From Larix kaempferi (Eukaryota > Streptophyta > Pinopsida > Pinales > Pinaceae): a stretch of 64,000 bases of DNA. Position numbers and translations under genes: made by a program. Below the pieces are notes generated by a model. That model searched no databases. It was not told the origin of the DNA and saw nothing but the letters and a program-made list of their open reading frames with translations. Shown piece by piece: positions 11,410 through 23,449 of the stretch (positions are counted from its first letter, which is position 1; the number at the start of each line of letters is the position of its first letter). The DNA is taken from the NCBI GenBank assembly GCA_027924585.1, contig BSBM01001666.1:186001-250000 (forward strand), read 5' to 3'.

Positions 11410-12811
11410 CTTAGGCATAATACATTTTTAGGTAGAGCCCATTTCTAAGCTCGGGAAACTTACATCCTTCATAATCGGTTAGCTCGTATGACCCTTTCTT
11501 CATAAATTTCGAGACAATATATAATCCAAGCCACATAGATTTGAACTTGCCTGCCCCCAAGGGTTCTCTGTCCTAGTCATAAAACAGAACAAAGTCTCCT
11601 TCGAAGAACACCCTTGGTTTAATAGACTTATCGTATTGACGCTTGACTCTACTCTTATGAGCTTCGTTTTCTATAAGCGCGTCATGGCACTTTTCATCTA
11701 GGTGTTCTAAGTGCAACAAACGTTCCTCTAGAACTGAAGTATCGAGGAGTAGTTGGATAGAAAACTTTAATGAAGGAATTTCATATTCAACCATAATAAC
11801 TACTTCTACCCCATGAACGAGTTGAAAGGGTGAGAACCTGGTAGCAGTCTTAACATTAGATCAGTATGCCCAAAGAGCTGGATACAACATGATGTGCCAG
11901 TTGGATCGACTGGCATCGACGGTCCTTTGAAGAATGGTTTTCAAAGTTTTGTTGACCGCTTTGACCTGACCATTCTCCTGCAGATAGAATGAGGATGAAT
12001 GCTCCTGTCAAAAACCTAGCATAGTATACAAGTCAGTCATCATACTGTTTTGAAAGTGTCGACCATGGTCCATAACGATTTCTTTGGGAATACCGAATCT
12101 AGCAATGATCTGGTTAAATGCGAAGTAAGCAATCATTTATCCGTCTGCTCTCACATTGGGAATTTCCTCGACCCACTTTGTAAAGTAGTCTACGGAAACA
12201 ATGATGTAGTGGTGTCCTCCTGCCGAAGCTAGATTACACGTCATGAAATCTATCCCCCACTTAGTGAAAGGGCGTGCTGTGATCACAAGATGGAGAGGAG
12301 ACGGGTGTGCACGCATATTTTTGGTGAAAAAATGACAGGGCTTACAATGTTTCACAACTTCCACACAATCTTTAAAGATTGTGGGCCAAAAATAACCGGC
12401 ACGCAGTATTTTCTGGGTTGTTTCCAACCCAGAAAGATGACCCCCACAGGCTCCACTGTGAGCATCATTCAATATTTTTTCTGCTTCCTCTAAAGTTAAG
12501 CAATGACACAAAATGGAATCTATCCCACATCTATACAAAGTGTCATAAATGATGAGATAATTCTTTGCATGATTTTTCAATTTCCGTCGTTCATCCTTAG
12601 AGAAAGTAGGAGGACACCTCAAAGTCTGGAGATATACTAAAATATCCCTGTACCATTGGTCATAAGTTGCAATAAGAAATATGTGTTCATTAGGGAATGA
12701 TGACTCTTCCTCATTGTTTACTACGTCATTAGGAAATTTAGAAATTAGTTCGGCGAACACTAGGTATTTCTTTGACTTAGCTAATTGAAAAACTAGGTCA
12801 AACTCTTGCAA
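11410..12811 (-). pseudogene. integrase of element G
   Basis: The open part 12137-12811 starts with the connection region and contains the zinc-binding domain (NDAHSGACGGHLSG, then CKPCHFF) and the first catalytic Asp in WGIDFMTC. Frameshifts follow. The second Asp lies in MDHGRHF, but the third catalytic position reads NGQVKAVN, a Lys where Glu is expected. The C-terminal part (11573-11794) has the [13 protein letters not shown] and GDFVLFYD segments typical of this lineage. The protein would insert element cDNA, but the Glu loss and stops rule out activity. Confidence 0.8.
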
Positions 12812-13990
12812 GATGACAATCCATTTATTGAACTTCCCGCCAATGATACGTCAGGTTAAGACATACTGAAAGGGATTTACTTCTGCAATCACCATGGTGG
12901 TTCGCAGTAGGATGTAGTGATGCAGTCTCTAAACTGCATGGACGACAACTAATTTCAACTTCTCAACATAAGAATACTTAATCTCAGGAGCTATTAATGC
13001 ACACGAAAGATAGTAAATGACATGTTCTTGAAACTTGTCATCCTCCTGAACAAGTACTATGCCAATCGTGGATATCGATGTCACCAGATATAGAATGAAT
13101 TCCTTGGTGTAATATGGTGGGATGAACAAGGGGGATGATAGTAATGCGTTTTTCAAGGCCTCAAATGAAGTTTGAGTAGCCTCGTCCCAAAGAAAATAGG
13201 TATCTTGCTTGAGAAGTCTCATGAAACCTTTTGTGATTTTGGCATAGTTTATGATAAAACATCGTAGAAAATGGACATACCCTGCAAACTCTGAAGTTGT
13301 CGTAGGGTTCGAGGAGGAGGAATATTTACAATAGCCTCAACTTTTAATGGATCGACCATGATACCATGATTCGAGACAATGAAACCGAGTAGGCATCCAG
13401 ACTGACATAGAATACACACTTTTTGGGACTCAAATGAATCTTACAGTATCTACATCTCTCAAACACTAGTTGCACGTGATCAGGATGATCTCATCTCTTG
13501 TGAGATCATGCTGGGAGATCATCCAGATATGGCTCAATTACGTATTTGATATCGTGCAAAGAAAAATTCATGGCACGCTGGAAAGTGGCTCTAGCATTCT
13601 TCATCCTGAAAGGCATATTCCGATAAGCAAAGGTACCCCAAGGAAAAATAAAGTCATTTTATGTTGGTCTTCAGGTTTTATTTGAATCTGATTATATCCT
13701 GAAAAACCATCCATGAAAGAAAAAATTTCATGGCCCGCACATGCATCAATAATCTAATCAATGAATGATGTGGGGTAGTTTTCCGTAGGACATGCTTTAG
13801 TTAGGTCTCAGAATTCCATACAAAATCGTATGGTTCATTTCTTTTTTTCAACCAAAACTGGGTTGGAAACCCATTCCGTCATAGTGATCAGATAGATGAA
13901 ACCAACTTTTAACAATTTTTCAACTTCAGCCTTAATAGTCGTTGCTTTTCGTGGGTTTACTGGACAAATATTTTGTCTCACAAGCTTAGA
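12812..13990 (-). pseudogene. RT and RNase H of element G
   Basis: Starting near 13990 on the minus strand: an LLKVGFIYLITMTEWVSNPV segment, FSFMDGFSGYNQIQIKPEDQ with the first catalytic Asp, then PYLDDL as the polymerase active site near 13540. The RNase H (12929-13222) contains WDEATQTSFEALK and the region normally holding the catalytic Asp, altered to LVTSISTIGIVLVQ. Stops and frameshifts break the frame repeatedly. Synthesis and processing of element cDNA would be its role. Confidence 0.75.
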
Positions 13991-14869
13991 ATTTGTGTAA
14001 ATCGTGATGACATGCTCCATGATATTAGGGTCTATGCCTGACATCTACTCGTATGACCAGGTGAATACGTCGCGAAATTCCTTAAACAGCTTGGCATACA
14101 GAGTGATCTCATCAGGAGAACAATCTACTCCAATGAAAAGGTTTTCCACAACATCAGGTTTGATAGAGATATCGATCAGTATGGTTCTCGATATATTTTC
14201 CATGTTAGCCTCAACATAGATCGTTTGCATAGAAATATTGATGGACAAATCGATATCCCCACCAAGTCTCACTAGGAAATCACCATTCTCTATCTTGTCT
14301 AGATCAGGAAGAAAGTAGGACCTATGACGCATGTGTTCCCATGGATGATCCAGTCCTACCATGGCTTACAAAATAGACTCATCCACGAGAAAAACAATAT
14401 CCAGATAAAAAAAAGAGTGGATGGAGTTGACCGACCATGCAGGTGCATAGTCTATATCTAACTCTGCGGAGATAGGTGGAGTCGATATATAATCTGCTAC
14501 AACATCTTGTGTTGCTTGGTAAGCTATTTCTGCAACAGATAAGGGCACTGTAGGTTCTTGCTGAGTGGGAAGAATCCAAGGATCAGTTGTTTGACTGACG
14601 GTGAAGACTTCCCGAGTCAAAATGTCAGAAGTACTCACAGAACCAATGTAGTTTATGGGAGCAGGTAGGTTGAATGTTCCTATCAGTGATGAATACATGC
14701 CTAGTCCCGAAATATTGCTAGGAGGGTGAGACTGATCAATCAACGAGATTATCAAATCCGATGAAGCATTGTTTTTTTTCCGAGTAAATGAAAGTTGGTC
14801 AATAGTAGTGATCTTTCCTTCATGTGGGAACATGAGTACTCGAAAAATGGACAATGGGATGACTTGCAT
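13991..14869 (-). pseudogene. protease-to-RT linker of element G
   Basis: Two same-strand open pieces (14366-14869 and 14045-14362) are joined by stops. The first has a KITTIDQLSFTRK segment and a proline/serine-rich stretch. The second ends in PDEITLYAKLFKEFRDVFTWSYE, the conserved lead-in to Ty3 RT. The catalytic protease DSG/DTG is missing, because the upstream part ends at the copia LTR at 14876. Confidence 0.65.
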
Positions 14870-14876
14870 CGCATAC

Positions 14877-15050
14877 TGTTAGAAAAACATGATCGCAGAG
14901 CAATAACAATAAACATAAATGAAAATATAATCACACATACACATTACAAGAGAGACAACAATATATCATGGTTCACCCATGATGGGCTACGTCCACACTG
15001 AAATTGGCAGTCCTTATTATTATACCATCCATCAGGCTCCATAACCAACA
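14877..15050 (-). repeat. copia 3' LTR, 174 bp
   Basis: Read on the minus strand it begins TGTTGGTTATGGAGCC and ends TTTTTCTAACA, so it has TG/CA ends. A purine-rich tract, AAGTGGGAGAC (15051-15061), lies immediately before it, as expected of a copia polypurine tract. Confidence 0.8.
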
Positions 15051-15136
15051 GTCTCCCACTTGGAGACTGATCACAGCAAATCCACCATTGCTGTACTTGC
15101 TGGACATTGGACTTGGAAAATTTCTCATTTTCACCT

Positions 15137-16573
15137 TCATGCTAAAAGGCCAACTGAAACCAAGCAGGAACTCAGTTTCTCTCTGGTCACTACCTTTGTG
15201 AACATGTCTACAGGATTCTGGCTAGTATGTATCTTTTCCAGCTTCAATAGTTCATCTTCCATAACAGAGCATATGAAATGGTACTTAAGATGTATATGTT
15301 TAGTCCTGGAATGGAATGGTGAGTTCTTTGCAAGATGAATGGCACTCTGGCTAACACTATACAACCTGCTATCCTTCTGCTTCTTACCCAATTCCTCCAT
15401 AAACCTCTGCAACCAAATCATCTCTTTACTAGCCTCTGTAATAGCAACATACTCTGCTTCCGTTGTTGAAAGTGCAACAACCTTTTGCAGTTTCGAAATC
15501 CAACTTACTGTTGTTCCACCTACAGTAAACACATACCCTATGGTGCTCCTCCTACTATCCTTATCACCTGCCATATCTGCATCAACATATCCCTGTAGAA
15601 CAGTGTCTGAACCTTCAAAACATAATTCATGAGTGGTAGTACCTCTCAAATACCTGAGAATCCATTGTACTTCCTTCCAATGTTCTTTACATGGATTGTT
15701 CATATATCTTCTCACAACTCCCACTGCATGTGCAATATCTGGTCTTGTGCACACCATGGAATACATCAAGCTGTCAACTGTTGATTGATAGGGAATCTTG
15801 GACATGTAATCTATCTCTTCCTGTGTCTTGGGACACATTTCCTTACTTAGTTTTAAATGGATGGAAAAAGGTGTACTAACTGGTTTTGCATTCTGCATTA
15901 TGAACCTCTCCAACACCTTTTGTATGTACTCACCTTGAGACAATGTCAATTTGCGATTTTTCCTGTCTCTTGTTATTCTCATACCAAGGATTTGCTTTGC
16001 AGCATCCAAATCCTTCACTGCAAATGAATTAGCTAACTTCCTTTTGAGCACATTTATATCCTGCATGTTAGACCCTGCAACAAGCATGCCATCCACATAC
16101 AATAACAAGATAATATATCTTGCATTGTCTAGCTTCTTGAAATAAACACAGTGGTCAGAATGGCATCTACTATAACCTTGTTCTGCCATAAACTTGTCAA
16201 ATTTTAGATACCACTTCCTTGGAGCTTGCTTTAAGCCATGCAAGCTCTTTTTCAACCTGCACACCAAATTCTCCTTCCCTTTGACCTCATACCCTTGTGG
16301 TTGTTGCATATATATCTCTTCCTCCAAATCCCCATGGAGAAAGGCTTTTTTTACATCTAACTGTTCAAGATGAAAATCTCTATTGCAACTAGATTTAAAA
16401 TAGTCCTAATTGAAGTCATTTTAACAACAGGAGAAAATATTTCATGAAAGTCTATACCTTTCTTCTGTGCAGACCCCTTTACAACAAGTCTGGCCTTGTA
16501 CCGCTTCTTACCTCCTTTTTCTTCTTTCAACCTGTAAATCCATTTGTTCTGCAATGTTCTTTTACCAGCAAGT
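15137..16573 (-). pseudogene. copia reverse transcriptase-RNase H
   Basis: The minus-strand frame 16626-16357 holds LQNKWIYRLK and the RT start. A frameshift near 16340 leads into a 396-codon open frame (16327-15137). It contains CRLKKSLHGLKQAPRKWY, the polymerase box LLLYVDGMLVAGS near 16085, the connection region and RNase H with GYVDADMAGD, LSTTEAEYVA and SRTKHIHLKYH. The second Asp of the canonical YVDD is Gly here, so the polymerase would be inactive even without the frameshift. The end of the ORF at 15137 lies 86 bp before the LTR, the usual copia layout. Confidence 0.9.
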
Positions 16574-16682
16574 GTTGGTAGGCGGTTTGGCAAGGAAGAA
16601 TCGCAGCATTTCCGATGCTGTGACACGTCAGAAGAGGTCGCAGAAGGAAGAAGGCTAAATTATTTTATGTATTTTTGAGTCG

Positions 16683-16815
16683 ATTGTACCGCAGAATGTA
16701 GGTTTTTGGGTCATTGGACCATATGATATGTAATTTTGGGTTAATTGTACCGCAGTAGGCAGGTTTTTGGATCATTTGGACTGCATCAGCTAGATTTTGG
16801 GTCAATTGTCCAAGT
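16683..16815 (+). repeat. 61-bp tandem repeat in LTR U3
   Basis: Units start with ATTGTACCGCAG at 16683 and 16744, and a partial third starts ATTGTCC at 16805. Each has GTAGGTTTTTGGGTC-like sequence. The array lies upstream of the LTR TATA box, the usual place for enhancer repeats. Confidence 0.7.
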
Positions 16816-16865
16816 GTTGGTTAGGAAGTTGTTAGTAAGTGGACAAGAGTTGAAAGGCGGAAGCC

Positions 16866-16874
16866 TATATATAG
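16866..16874 (+). promoter_or_regulatory. LTR TATA box of element D
   Basis: TATATATAG inside the LTR, downstream of the 61-bp repeats. It is the likely promoter for element RNA. Confidence 0.55.
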
Positions 16875-17453
16875 ACAAGAGTTGTAAGGGTTGAGGTACC
16901 TTATGTTTTGGCTTTTGATCTTAGTACGGATCGTTGGATGTTGATTATGTGCATCTTTGAGTCTATATGTGTGATCAAGAGGTATTACTGAGATTTGGTT
17001 TTGAGGAGATGTTGTATCAGGCTTTTGCAGAAGTAATATGACATGATGGAACTATTTTGGTGAAATTTCTTATGTACCTTTTGATGATAATGCTTGTTGC
17101 GATTCACAAATGATGCTATGATTTCTATTGCACTTAATGCTTTAATGTTATACTTGTCGGGATGAATGTTTCTGTTGAATGATGCTCTGAATATGAATAA
17201 CATTAATCCTGAATGCATAGATCTTCCTTGGATGTTGCGATAAGTTAGGTAAGTATTGCCGCAATCATCCTCCTTCATTCGGCAAAAACAAGGTTCTGTC
17301 TAGTCTCCCTTGATCGCCTCATGTGAGACCTCATCTGCTCCACAGGTGTTGCTGGATAGGGTAAAACCTGTCTGGGCCGGTGCTCAGGGAGATCGCGGTG
17401 GGTTGGTGCCGACAGTGATGGGAAACCCTGTCGACTGGGTTTGAGTCAACAAA

Positions 17454-17471
17454 TGGTTCCATTGTCGGGCC
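17454..17471 (+). promoter_or_regulatory. primer-binding site (tRNA-Glu type)
   Basis: TGGTTCCATTGTCGGGCC starts two bases after the LTR. It resembles the complement of the 3' end of plant cytosolic tRNA-Glu, whose acceptor ends CAACGGAACCA, with substitutions at positions 8 and 12 and in the last two bases. Element B has the same type. Confidence 0.65.
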
Positions 17472-17493
17472 CGTGTGCGAAGTGAAAGGAGGA

Positions 17494-18985
17494 TATGTTG
17501 TGGAACCCGACAAAACCGGAGATCCAAGAATGTTTTGATCAGAAGTTGCAGGAATTTGCTGAAGAAGATAGTCGGAACACTCCACTGACGGTAGATGAGT
17601 GGGTGGATAGATATATTCATGACGGTCTGCATATGTGGTTTTTCTGTGAATTCCCAGTCATTTTGTATGAGTGGTTGGTGAAGTTGACCTTCCAAAAGAG
17701 GAACTTCCAAGGCAGTGAACCGACGGCCTAGACCCTTGAGTTTATTCAGGAGCTACAGGAAGTCGACAATAAAGCATCGCGGGCTGTCGAAGTGTGGTTC
17801 GATAGCATCCTAGAGGGCTATATCATAGAATTCGCGGTTGATACCCAAAAATCCTATAGTGAAGCCGAAAGATATTTTTTCCGCGGACCCCAGGGAAGGT
17901 TTCTATTGTCGCTTAACCTGTCGATTAAGATGCTTATTTGTGAAAAGGGTATATTGAAGATGCATCTTGATTAGTAGACAGCCTGGTGGGCGGAGGACGT
18001 GGGTAATGCGATAGTTGAGGGGTGGTACATGGAATGATAAGGAGTAGATGGGTGCAAGTCATGACGAGACTGTGAGTGAAGCCAAGGAAGAAAGTGGTTT
18101 TACGAGGGGAGGAGCGAGGTTCCGGCAGGAAAAGAGGTAGAGGAAAGGAGAAGGTCTTGCTGCAGTCGAACCACAAGGTCGTGAAGGAAGACCACATGGG
18201 ACGAAGCGAACTCATAGTCCTGACAAGGAAAACCAGGGTACGCCCAAGATAGAGGCAGGACCAAACCCCAGCACCAACGTACCCACACCTCTGCTCACTA
18301 TCTCTCAGATAGCAAGAAATACCACTTCGACACCGTCGAGTTCATCAATTCCACATAAGTTAATCGGTAGTAGTACAACGAAAGGAGGAAGGAAGCCTTG
18401 AATGGAAGGCAAGCATACTAAGTTACCGCTATTCCAAGGAAATGGAACAGACAACCCTGAACAGTAACGGTTTCTATGTGAAGCCGTATGGACCATCAAA
18501 CAGATCACTAATGATGATGCTAAAAAGGGACAATTGGCGACGACTCTTCGAGGTCGTGCCTTGGACTGGTTTATGAAATTTATGCAAGTTCTCGTCGGCA
18601 CTCCGGCAAAAAAACTGGATGAGATTCGTACAGGCTTGATCGGAGAATTTCGGAAGCCCAAATATGAAGCACAATACATCACAGAGCTTAAAGAGATTAA
18701 GCAGTATCCCAATGAGACTGTGTGGGATTTTGATCAGCGATTTAAAACGCTGATGGCTTTTGACATGAGTACTGTCCAACATAAGGATTAGTTTATCGTG
18801 GCCTTGCTTCCACATTTTCGGCTACCACTGATGCAGCAAAACATTACCACACCGAGTGAATCTTTGGATATCGCGATGCGGCTAGAGGCATCGCCCATTG
18901 GGGAAAATGTAGCTGGGATGTCATAGATACAGACACAATTGGATAACCTCACCATCTAGTTGCAGGATCTGAATAAAGGAAATTT
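17494..18985 (+). pseudogene. gag of element D
   Basis: The ATG at 17494 opens an N-terminal domain (LWNPTKPEIQECF, then WVDRYIHDGL and SEAERYFFRGPQGRF) matching the gag start of element B at 44918. A heavily mutated linker follows. The capsid core at about 18440-18790 contains RFLCEAVWTIKQITNDDAKK, LRGRALDWFMKF and FRKPKYEAQYITELKEIKQ, with many aligned identities to B. Stops occur throughout, for example after DMSTVQHKD at about 18790. No zinc knuckles are visible before similarity ends. It would form the virus-like particle shell. Confidence 0.75.
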
Positions 18986-18990
18986 CAAGT

Positions 18991-20186
18991 AAAGGATCAT
19001 TAGGTCCTGTCAAACAAGGGTTGAAGGGTGTGTTAAAATATTGAGTGGTTATGTCTTCAACCTCAACAGTATCTTGAACCTATTGATAATCAGTTATGAG
19101 GTGTGGCTATCTGGGTGGTTCTGTTGTAACTGTAAGTTCGTATGAACCATGACAATCAGTCCTCCGGCATCAAGGTGGCAGTGGAGGTTCCACTGTGTGT
19201 GGGGGAAGGTTTTGCAAACTTCGTGACCTACGAAGAGATTGGTCCTCCACAATTATAAAAAAATAAACTAAGTGTAGAAACCTAGTGGCCACTAACAACT
19301 AAGGAGAAAACACCATACCACTAAAAATGTCCTATAGTAATCAAAACTAGGAAAACGAAGATAATACTCTCAATAGTCAGTCTGGGGTGATGAGGTCCCA
19401 AAACAAACTAGTAGAATATCGAAGGTCAGTTACACGACGTCCAATACAGGTCCTATGGGTGCAAGCATTTGAATCACCAAACTGCCCTCCCTGGATTACT
19501 GTAGAGGGTTATCTTTCGTGTCTTTCCTAGGTGCAGTGGAAATATCCTTCCACTATACCTGTGTATATCCCTAAAGTTAAGATTCTGAGGATACCGCAAA
19601 TGCAGAAAGTGCCCGGCGAGACAATTGCAGGTCCAGCCAAAACGCATGGGAAGGGTAGCTAAGCCTGAAATCCAGAAATGCACAAGGAACTGATGGACCC
19701 CCATACGCGAATCAGCCCTGGTGTATGATCGAAAGGAAAGTGGAGGTATCCCCAACAATTCCAGTCTCACACGAACTCGTGCTTAACTCCAGTTTGAGTG
19801 GAGCATCCTGGAACACAACCACAAGAATGGATTTACTAAAAGATAGTCTACACTACAATTTGAGAGTTTAAACGATTTTAGAAAGTTTTAGTGTGATCTA
19901 TTCCGAAATCCTAGCCTAAGCTAGTTGATGTCGTGTAACCCTAAAAAAGAAATGTTACTAATAAATTTTAAATTAAGTTCTTTTTATGGGCTGTTACTTA
20001 CTCAAGGTGTAGTGTAGTGTGTTGCATGGTTACAACTGTAAGCCGCAAGTGCATATCAAAAAATGAAACTTCACAATTTTTTCTTTTCGTTTGTTCTTTC
20101 AAAACATAAAATCTAAGCAAATCTAAGCATAAAAAATTTCTTTTTGTTTTTGTTTTGTTTTGTTTTCAAATTTAATAGTAATGTAA
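18991..20186. other. no gene recognised
   Basis: Mixed-composition DNA between element D and the inverted-repeat transposon. No domain, LTR pair or PBS could be recognised. A minus-strand open stretch of 98 codons at 19474-19770 matches nothing I know. Confidence 0.45.
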
Positions 20187-20194
20187 CTATCCTA

Positions 20195-21220
20195 CACGGG
20201 GGCTTCACTATAAGGCAATATAATATCACTTTCATTCATATTGTGGTAGTAAATATTCATGAAAACCTAAAAATTATATTGCTTATATATTAAGGAGAAA
20301 AGGGTTTTTTTATTTAATGTAACAATACAAAAATACTTTGGGGTCTTTTTTATATGGGAGGGCTGAAAAATATCCTCCAAATGGAGATGGCAGGATCACA
20401 GCCGAATGAGAAATCGGGTTGAGGCAAGGCTCAGCCTTACTGGTATGTAGGAAAATCGTGTGTTGAGGCATGCTTGAGGCCAGGGGTTTCATGGTGAAGT
20501 GGGTTTCCATTCGATCATAGTCGAGAGACAATGGTCATTGATAGCCAATTTTTACCAATACCACTCAGCTAGTTGTTACCAATAGCCTTGGGAGGCTCTA
20601 AGCCTTCAGGGCCTGTTATAGGCCCTCGATAAGCCTTGGGGGCTTGAATACCCAACCAATCATGCCTATTACAGGTTTTGGGAGATTTAGTCAACCTCCT
20701 AGAGCTTGTTACAAGCCCTGGGGGATTGGATACATAGCCCACAACAGGCTTAGTCAGCAATTGGTTAACTGCAACTTGCAATCTAAATGTTGTACTATGT
20801 GCATTGGCTCTAGTGACATACAAGAAGTGATCTCCTATCTCTTCATTAGACCATTAGATGTTGCAAAGCATAATGATATGTGGTTGATTAATTTCATTGT
20901 GGGTGAAGTAATGTGCATCCACAATATACATCGAAAGAAGCAAGGTGCATTGTAGAATGCATGTGGGGTCATCAGAGGGGTATCATTTCAATATACTAGG
21001 TAAAATATAAAGGGGTATAAAAAATGTGAATGAAAAAATTGATACATACAATATCTAGTGAAAATAGGGGTTTTTTTTAAATTGGGAAGGCATATTGGGA
21101 GGGGATGAAAAAAAACGATTTTGGAAGGTATTTTCCAATATTTAGTGAAATTAGGAGTACTGTTTCATATGCCACGAATGAACCTGCTATGAAAGCAGTT
21201 TATTGAGTGAAGCCCCCGTG
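20195..21220. mobile_element. non-autonomous DNA transposon, hAT-like (15-bp TIR, 8-bp TSD)
   Basis: Both ends carry the same 15-bp inverted repeat, CACGGGGGCTTCACT, at 20195-20209 and inverted at 21206-21220. The 1026-bp element is flanked by the direct 8-bp duplication CTATCCTA (20187-20194 and 21221-21228). An 8-bp TSD points to the hAT or, less likely, P superfamily. The terminal CAC differs from the commonest hAT start (CAG/TAG). No transposase frame is present; the interior holds short direct repeats around 20590-20760 built on GGCCTGTTATAGGCCC and AGCCTTGGGGG. It would need a transposase supplied elsewhere. Confidence 0.8.
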
Positions 21221-21228
21221 CTATCCTA

Positions 21229-21604
21229 CTTCAAAACTAAAGTGAAAAATCTTGTAAAAGAAGTTCTATTGTTTTTCCAATTTGATCTTTTTCTCTATCT
21301 ATGAAAGAAATGCAAATGAAAATAATGAACTAACACGACTTATAAATCTGTGTAAGTAAAGAAAGATAGCCTAAGACTTAAAACAAACAGACCTAAAGTA
21401 AGATCAACAAAGACTTAACCCAAGAAAGTTGCTTCACAGAAGTAACTAAAATTTTTGGAACAAGATGCTAAAAAGAGAACTGATGTGTAAGATGGAAAAC
21501 AGAAGGATCTTTATGCAAAAACCAAACTATTCCTAAACATCAGAAAACAAAAGAAAGAAGCACCTTCCAAACAAAAGATGGGCTAGCAAGATAGGAAAGA
21601 CTCT
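21229..21604. other. probable interior of element F, no gene
   Basis: AT-rich, no coding signal. Element E inserted at its right edge, so this stretch and 26299-27052 were contiguous before that insertion. Confidence 0.4.
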
Positions 21605-21609
21605 ACAAA

Positions 21610-22384
21610 TGTAGCTAGGGTTTTCACCCCAGCTTGTGCAAATGAGCACCTACTAAGGAGAAGGGACTCCTTAGTAGCAGTTCAATAAACAGTAAATTAA
21701 AGCACTAAAACAATATGAAATTTAACCTAGCATGAGCATTAACAAAAATAACAAAACATGAAAATATGGCAAAAGATTTCTCTTTTTGTATTAAAGATTA
21801 CCTCAAGTGTAGAGGTTGGTGAATCTCTTGCAGCAGTCGAGGAGGGTTTCTTCCAAGCTTCCATCTTTGCTCCTTTCTCTTTCTCCAAAGGGTTGGAAAT
21901 GGGCAAAAGGGGCACTCAAGTGTGAAAGTAGCTCAAGAGTGAGCTAGGGTTTCAAGAGTGATTTTGGCAGAGTAAGGGTGTGTTTGACTGTGGATATGAA
22001 ATGAGGGGCCTCCATCACCTATTTATAGGTTTTTAGTGGTGGAGTGCTGGCCCATGGTTTTTGGCACCATATGGTTTAGGTCAGCTGTAGAGGGTTTTTG
22101 CCTCCTTTTTCTCTCTTTTTCCTCCTTTTTTGTATTTTTTATTCCCTTTTTAGAGGGTTTTTGCTATTTTGGAGGAATTTTGGATTATTTTGGGGGAAAA
22201 GGGGTTTTTTTTGGCCTTTTGAAGGCTTGTTTAATGGTTTGGTGGCCTTTTGGAGGCTTTTAGGGCCTTTAGGTGGCTTTTTAATGGGATTTTAAGGTTT
22301 TGGAGGCTTTTATGGTAGGAAATGTGGACAAATGAGTCATGTAATGGGGTAGATGAGGTAGTGAGAACTTTTTGGGTGTTAACA
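21610..22384 (-). repeat. 3' LTR of element E
   Basis: Plus-strand ends are TGTAGCTAGGGTTTTC and GGGTGTTAACA. A TATA box, TATAAATAG on the minus strand, lies at 22019-22027. Open frames here have no meaning as genes. Confidence 0.9.
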
Positions 22385-22397
22385 GATTGCCCCCTGA
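22385..22397 (-). promoter_or_regulatory. polypurine tract of element E
   Basis: The minus strand reads TCAGGGGGCAATC directly before the LTR start TGTTAACACC. This is the site for plus-strand DNA priming. Confidence 0.65.
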
Positions 22398-23449
22398 TGT
22401 GTGAGGGCAGGAGCTCATCGTATGGCCAATAGACATCATAAGTCTTGTATGGTTTTCCTGGGGTGTGGAGAAGAGAAGAAACAAACTAGAGCCCGGAACA
22501 ACGGTCCTGAACAAATCGCAAAAACTGAAAGTACATGACCTCAATAATGAATGAGGAATAATCTGAACATATGGACGAGGCAGGCATTCCCATGCTCATA
22601 TCAAGATATAGAACAACAATAACAATGGGGTCCAAAATATGGGGACCTGAAATATACATGGCCTCAAATAAATAGGGCTAGTCTTTCCTGAACTAGGTAC
22701 TCAAGGAAGCATATAACTGGATGGCTTCCGAATACAATCGCCAACGCAACCCGGCCATCCACGGGAACATATAATTGGGCGTTCCGAAGTGACTCACCAA
22801 TGTGCTAGAGTCGGGGGAAATCCGGGGTCTTCGACCAATAACTGAAGGGATATAAACCCTACGCGATTCTCAATGATGCAATCAAGGTAGTGATGTCGAG
22901 CATGCGAGAAACAACCATTCGGAGAGGCAATGATGACTCCTCTCAAAATGTTCCGTAGGCACTCACCACAGATGGTGATGGGTCCAAGGTGTAGGGACCT
23001 CTGGGTCTATACTCTGGAATAGAGGGGATGTCATCGACAAAGGGAGACCTGCAACTAGCAAGGAAATGATGTTTCCTTGATAGGAGCGCGAGGTGGAGAA
23101 CCGAAGTGTGAGAGTACTGATGGTAGGACTGACATACTGTGGGGGATAATTGGGCAAGTAGAGTGGGTGGACTCAAACTTCCTTTGTTCAGAGTATGATG
23201 GCGGGGATGATCGGGAAGCATATGAAACTGACTGGTGGGAAAGGGATCATAGCTGTAATGGATCATGGATAGTGACTAGGGTGAGTGATACTCAAGTTGG
23301 TGTAAAATGGCAGGAGACTGCAGAATACTCTGAACAAAGGCGACCTGATTGGGGGTGCTGCCGAGATGATCGATCATAGTGCCAAGAGGCACGGGGGGAC
23401 TTCTTCATGGGTTAAGGAACTAGAAGAAGTGTGTTTAAAATGGCACTAT

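Larger units (their letters stand above)
10870..14876 (-). mobile_element. Ty3 relic G (Tat-like), LTRs not found
   Basis: Read right to left, this holds the end of a protease region, RT, RNase H, integrase and a second RNase H. The RT box reads YLDDL and the integrase core follows the Tat-type order. Stops and frameshifts are frequent. Its upstream part is cut off at 14877 by the copia LTR, whose insertion probably split it. No LTR or PPT is visible below 10870. Confidence 0.75.
14877..16573 (-). mobile_element. Ty1/copia element, 3' part, cut by element D
   Basis: The 3' LTR (14877-15050), polypurine tract, RNase H and RT are present on the minus strand. At 16573 the coding sequence stops abruptly where the LTR of element D begins. 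The missing 5' half is not found elsewhere in the window. The 5 bp left of the LTR are CATAC (14872-14876); the matching TSD would be with the lost end. Confidence 0.85.
16574..17451 (+). repeat. 5' LTR of element D, 878 bp
   Basis: It begins TGTTGGTAGG at the exact point where copia coding sequence stops and ends GAGTCAACA, two bases before the PBS. It contains a 61-bp tandem repeat in the U3 part and a TATATATAG box at 16866-16874. Confidence 0.75.
16574..18990 (+). mobile_element. Ty3 element D: 5' LTR, PBS and gag only
   Basis: A complete LTR, a PBS and a decayed gag are present; nothing recognisable as pol follows. The gag is closely related in order and motif to that of element B, and both share the same primer type. 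The right end (about 18990) is where similarity to gag ceases; no second LTR was found in the window. It was inserted into the copia RT. Confidence 0.75.

Noticed and set aside
22036-22295. Two plus-strand hydrophobic ORFs
   Set aside because: They lie inside an LTR of element E in T/G-rich simple sequence, on the strand opposite to the element.
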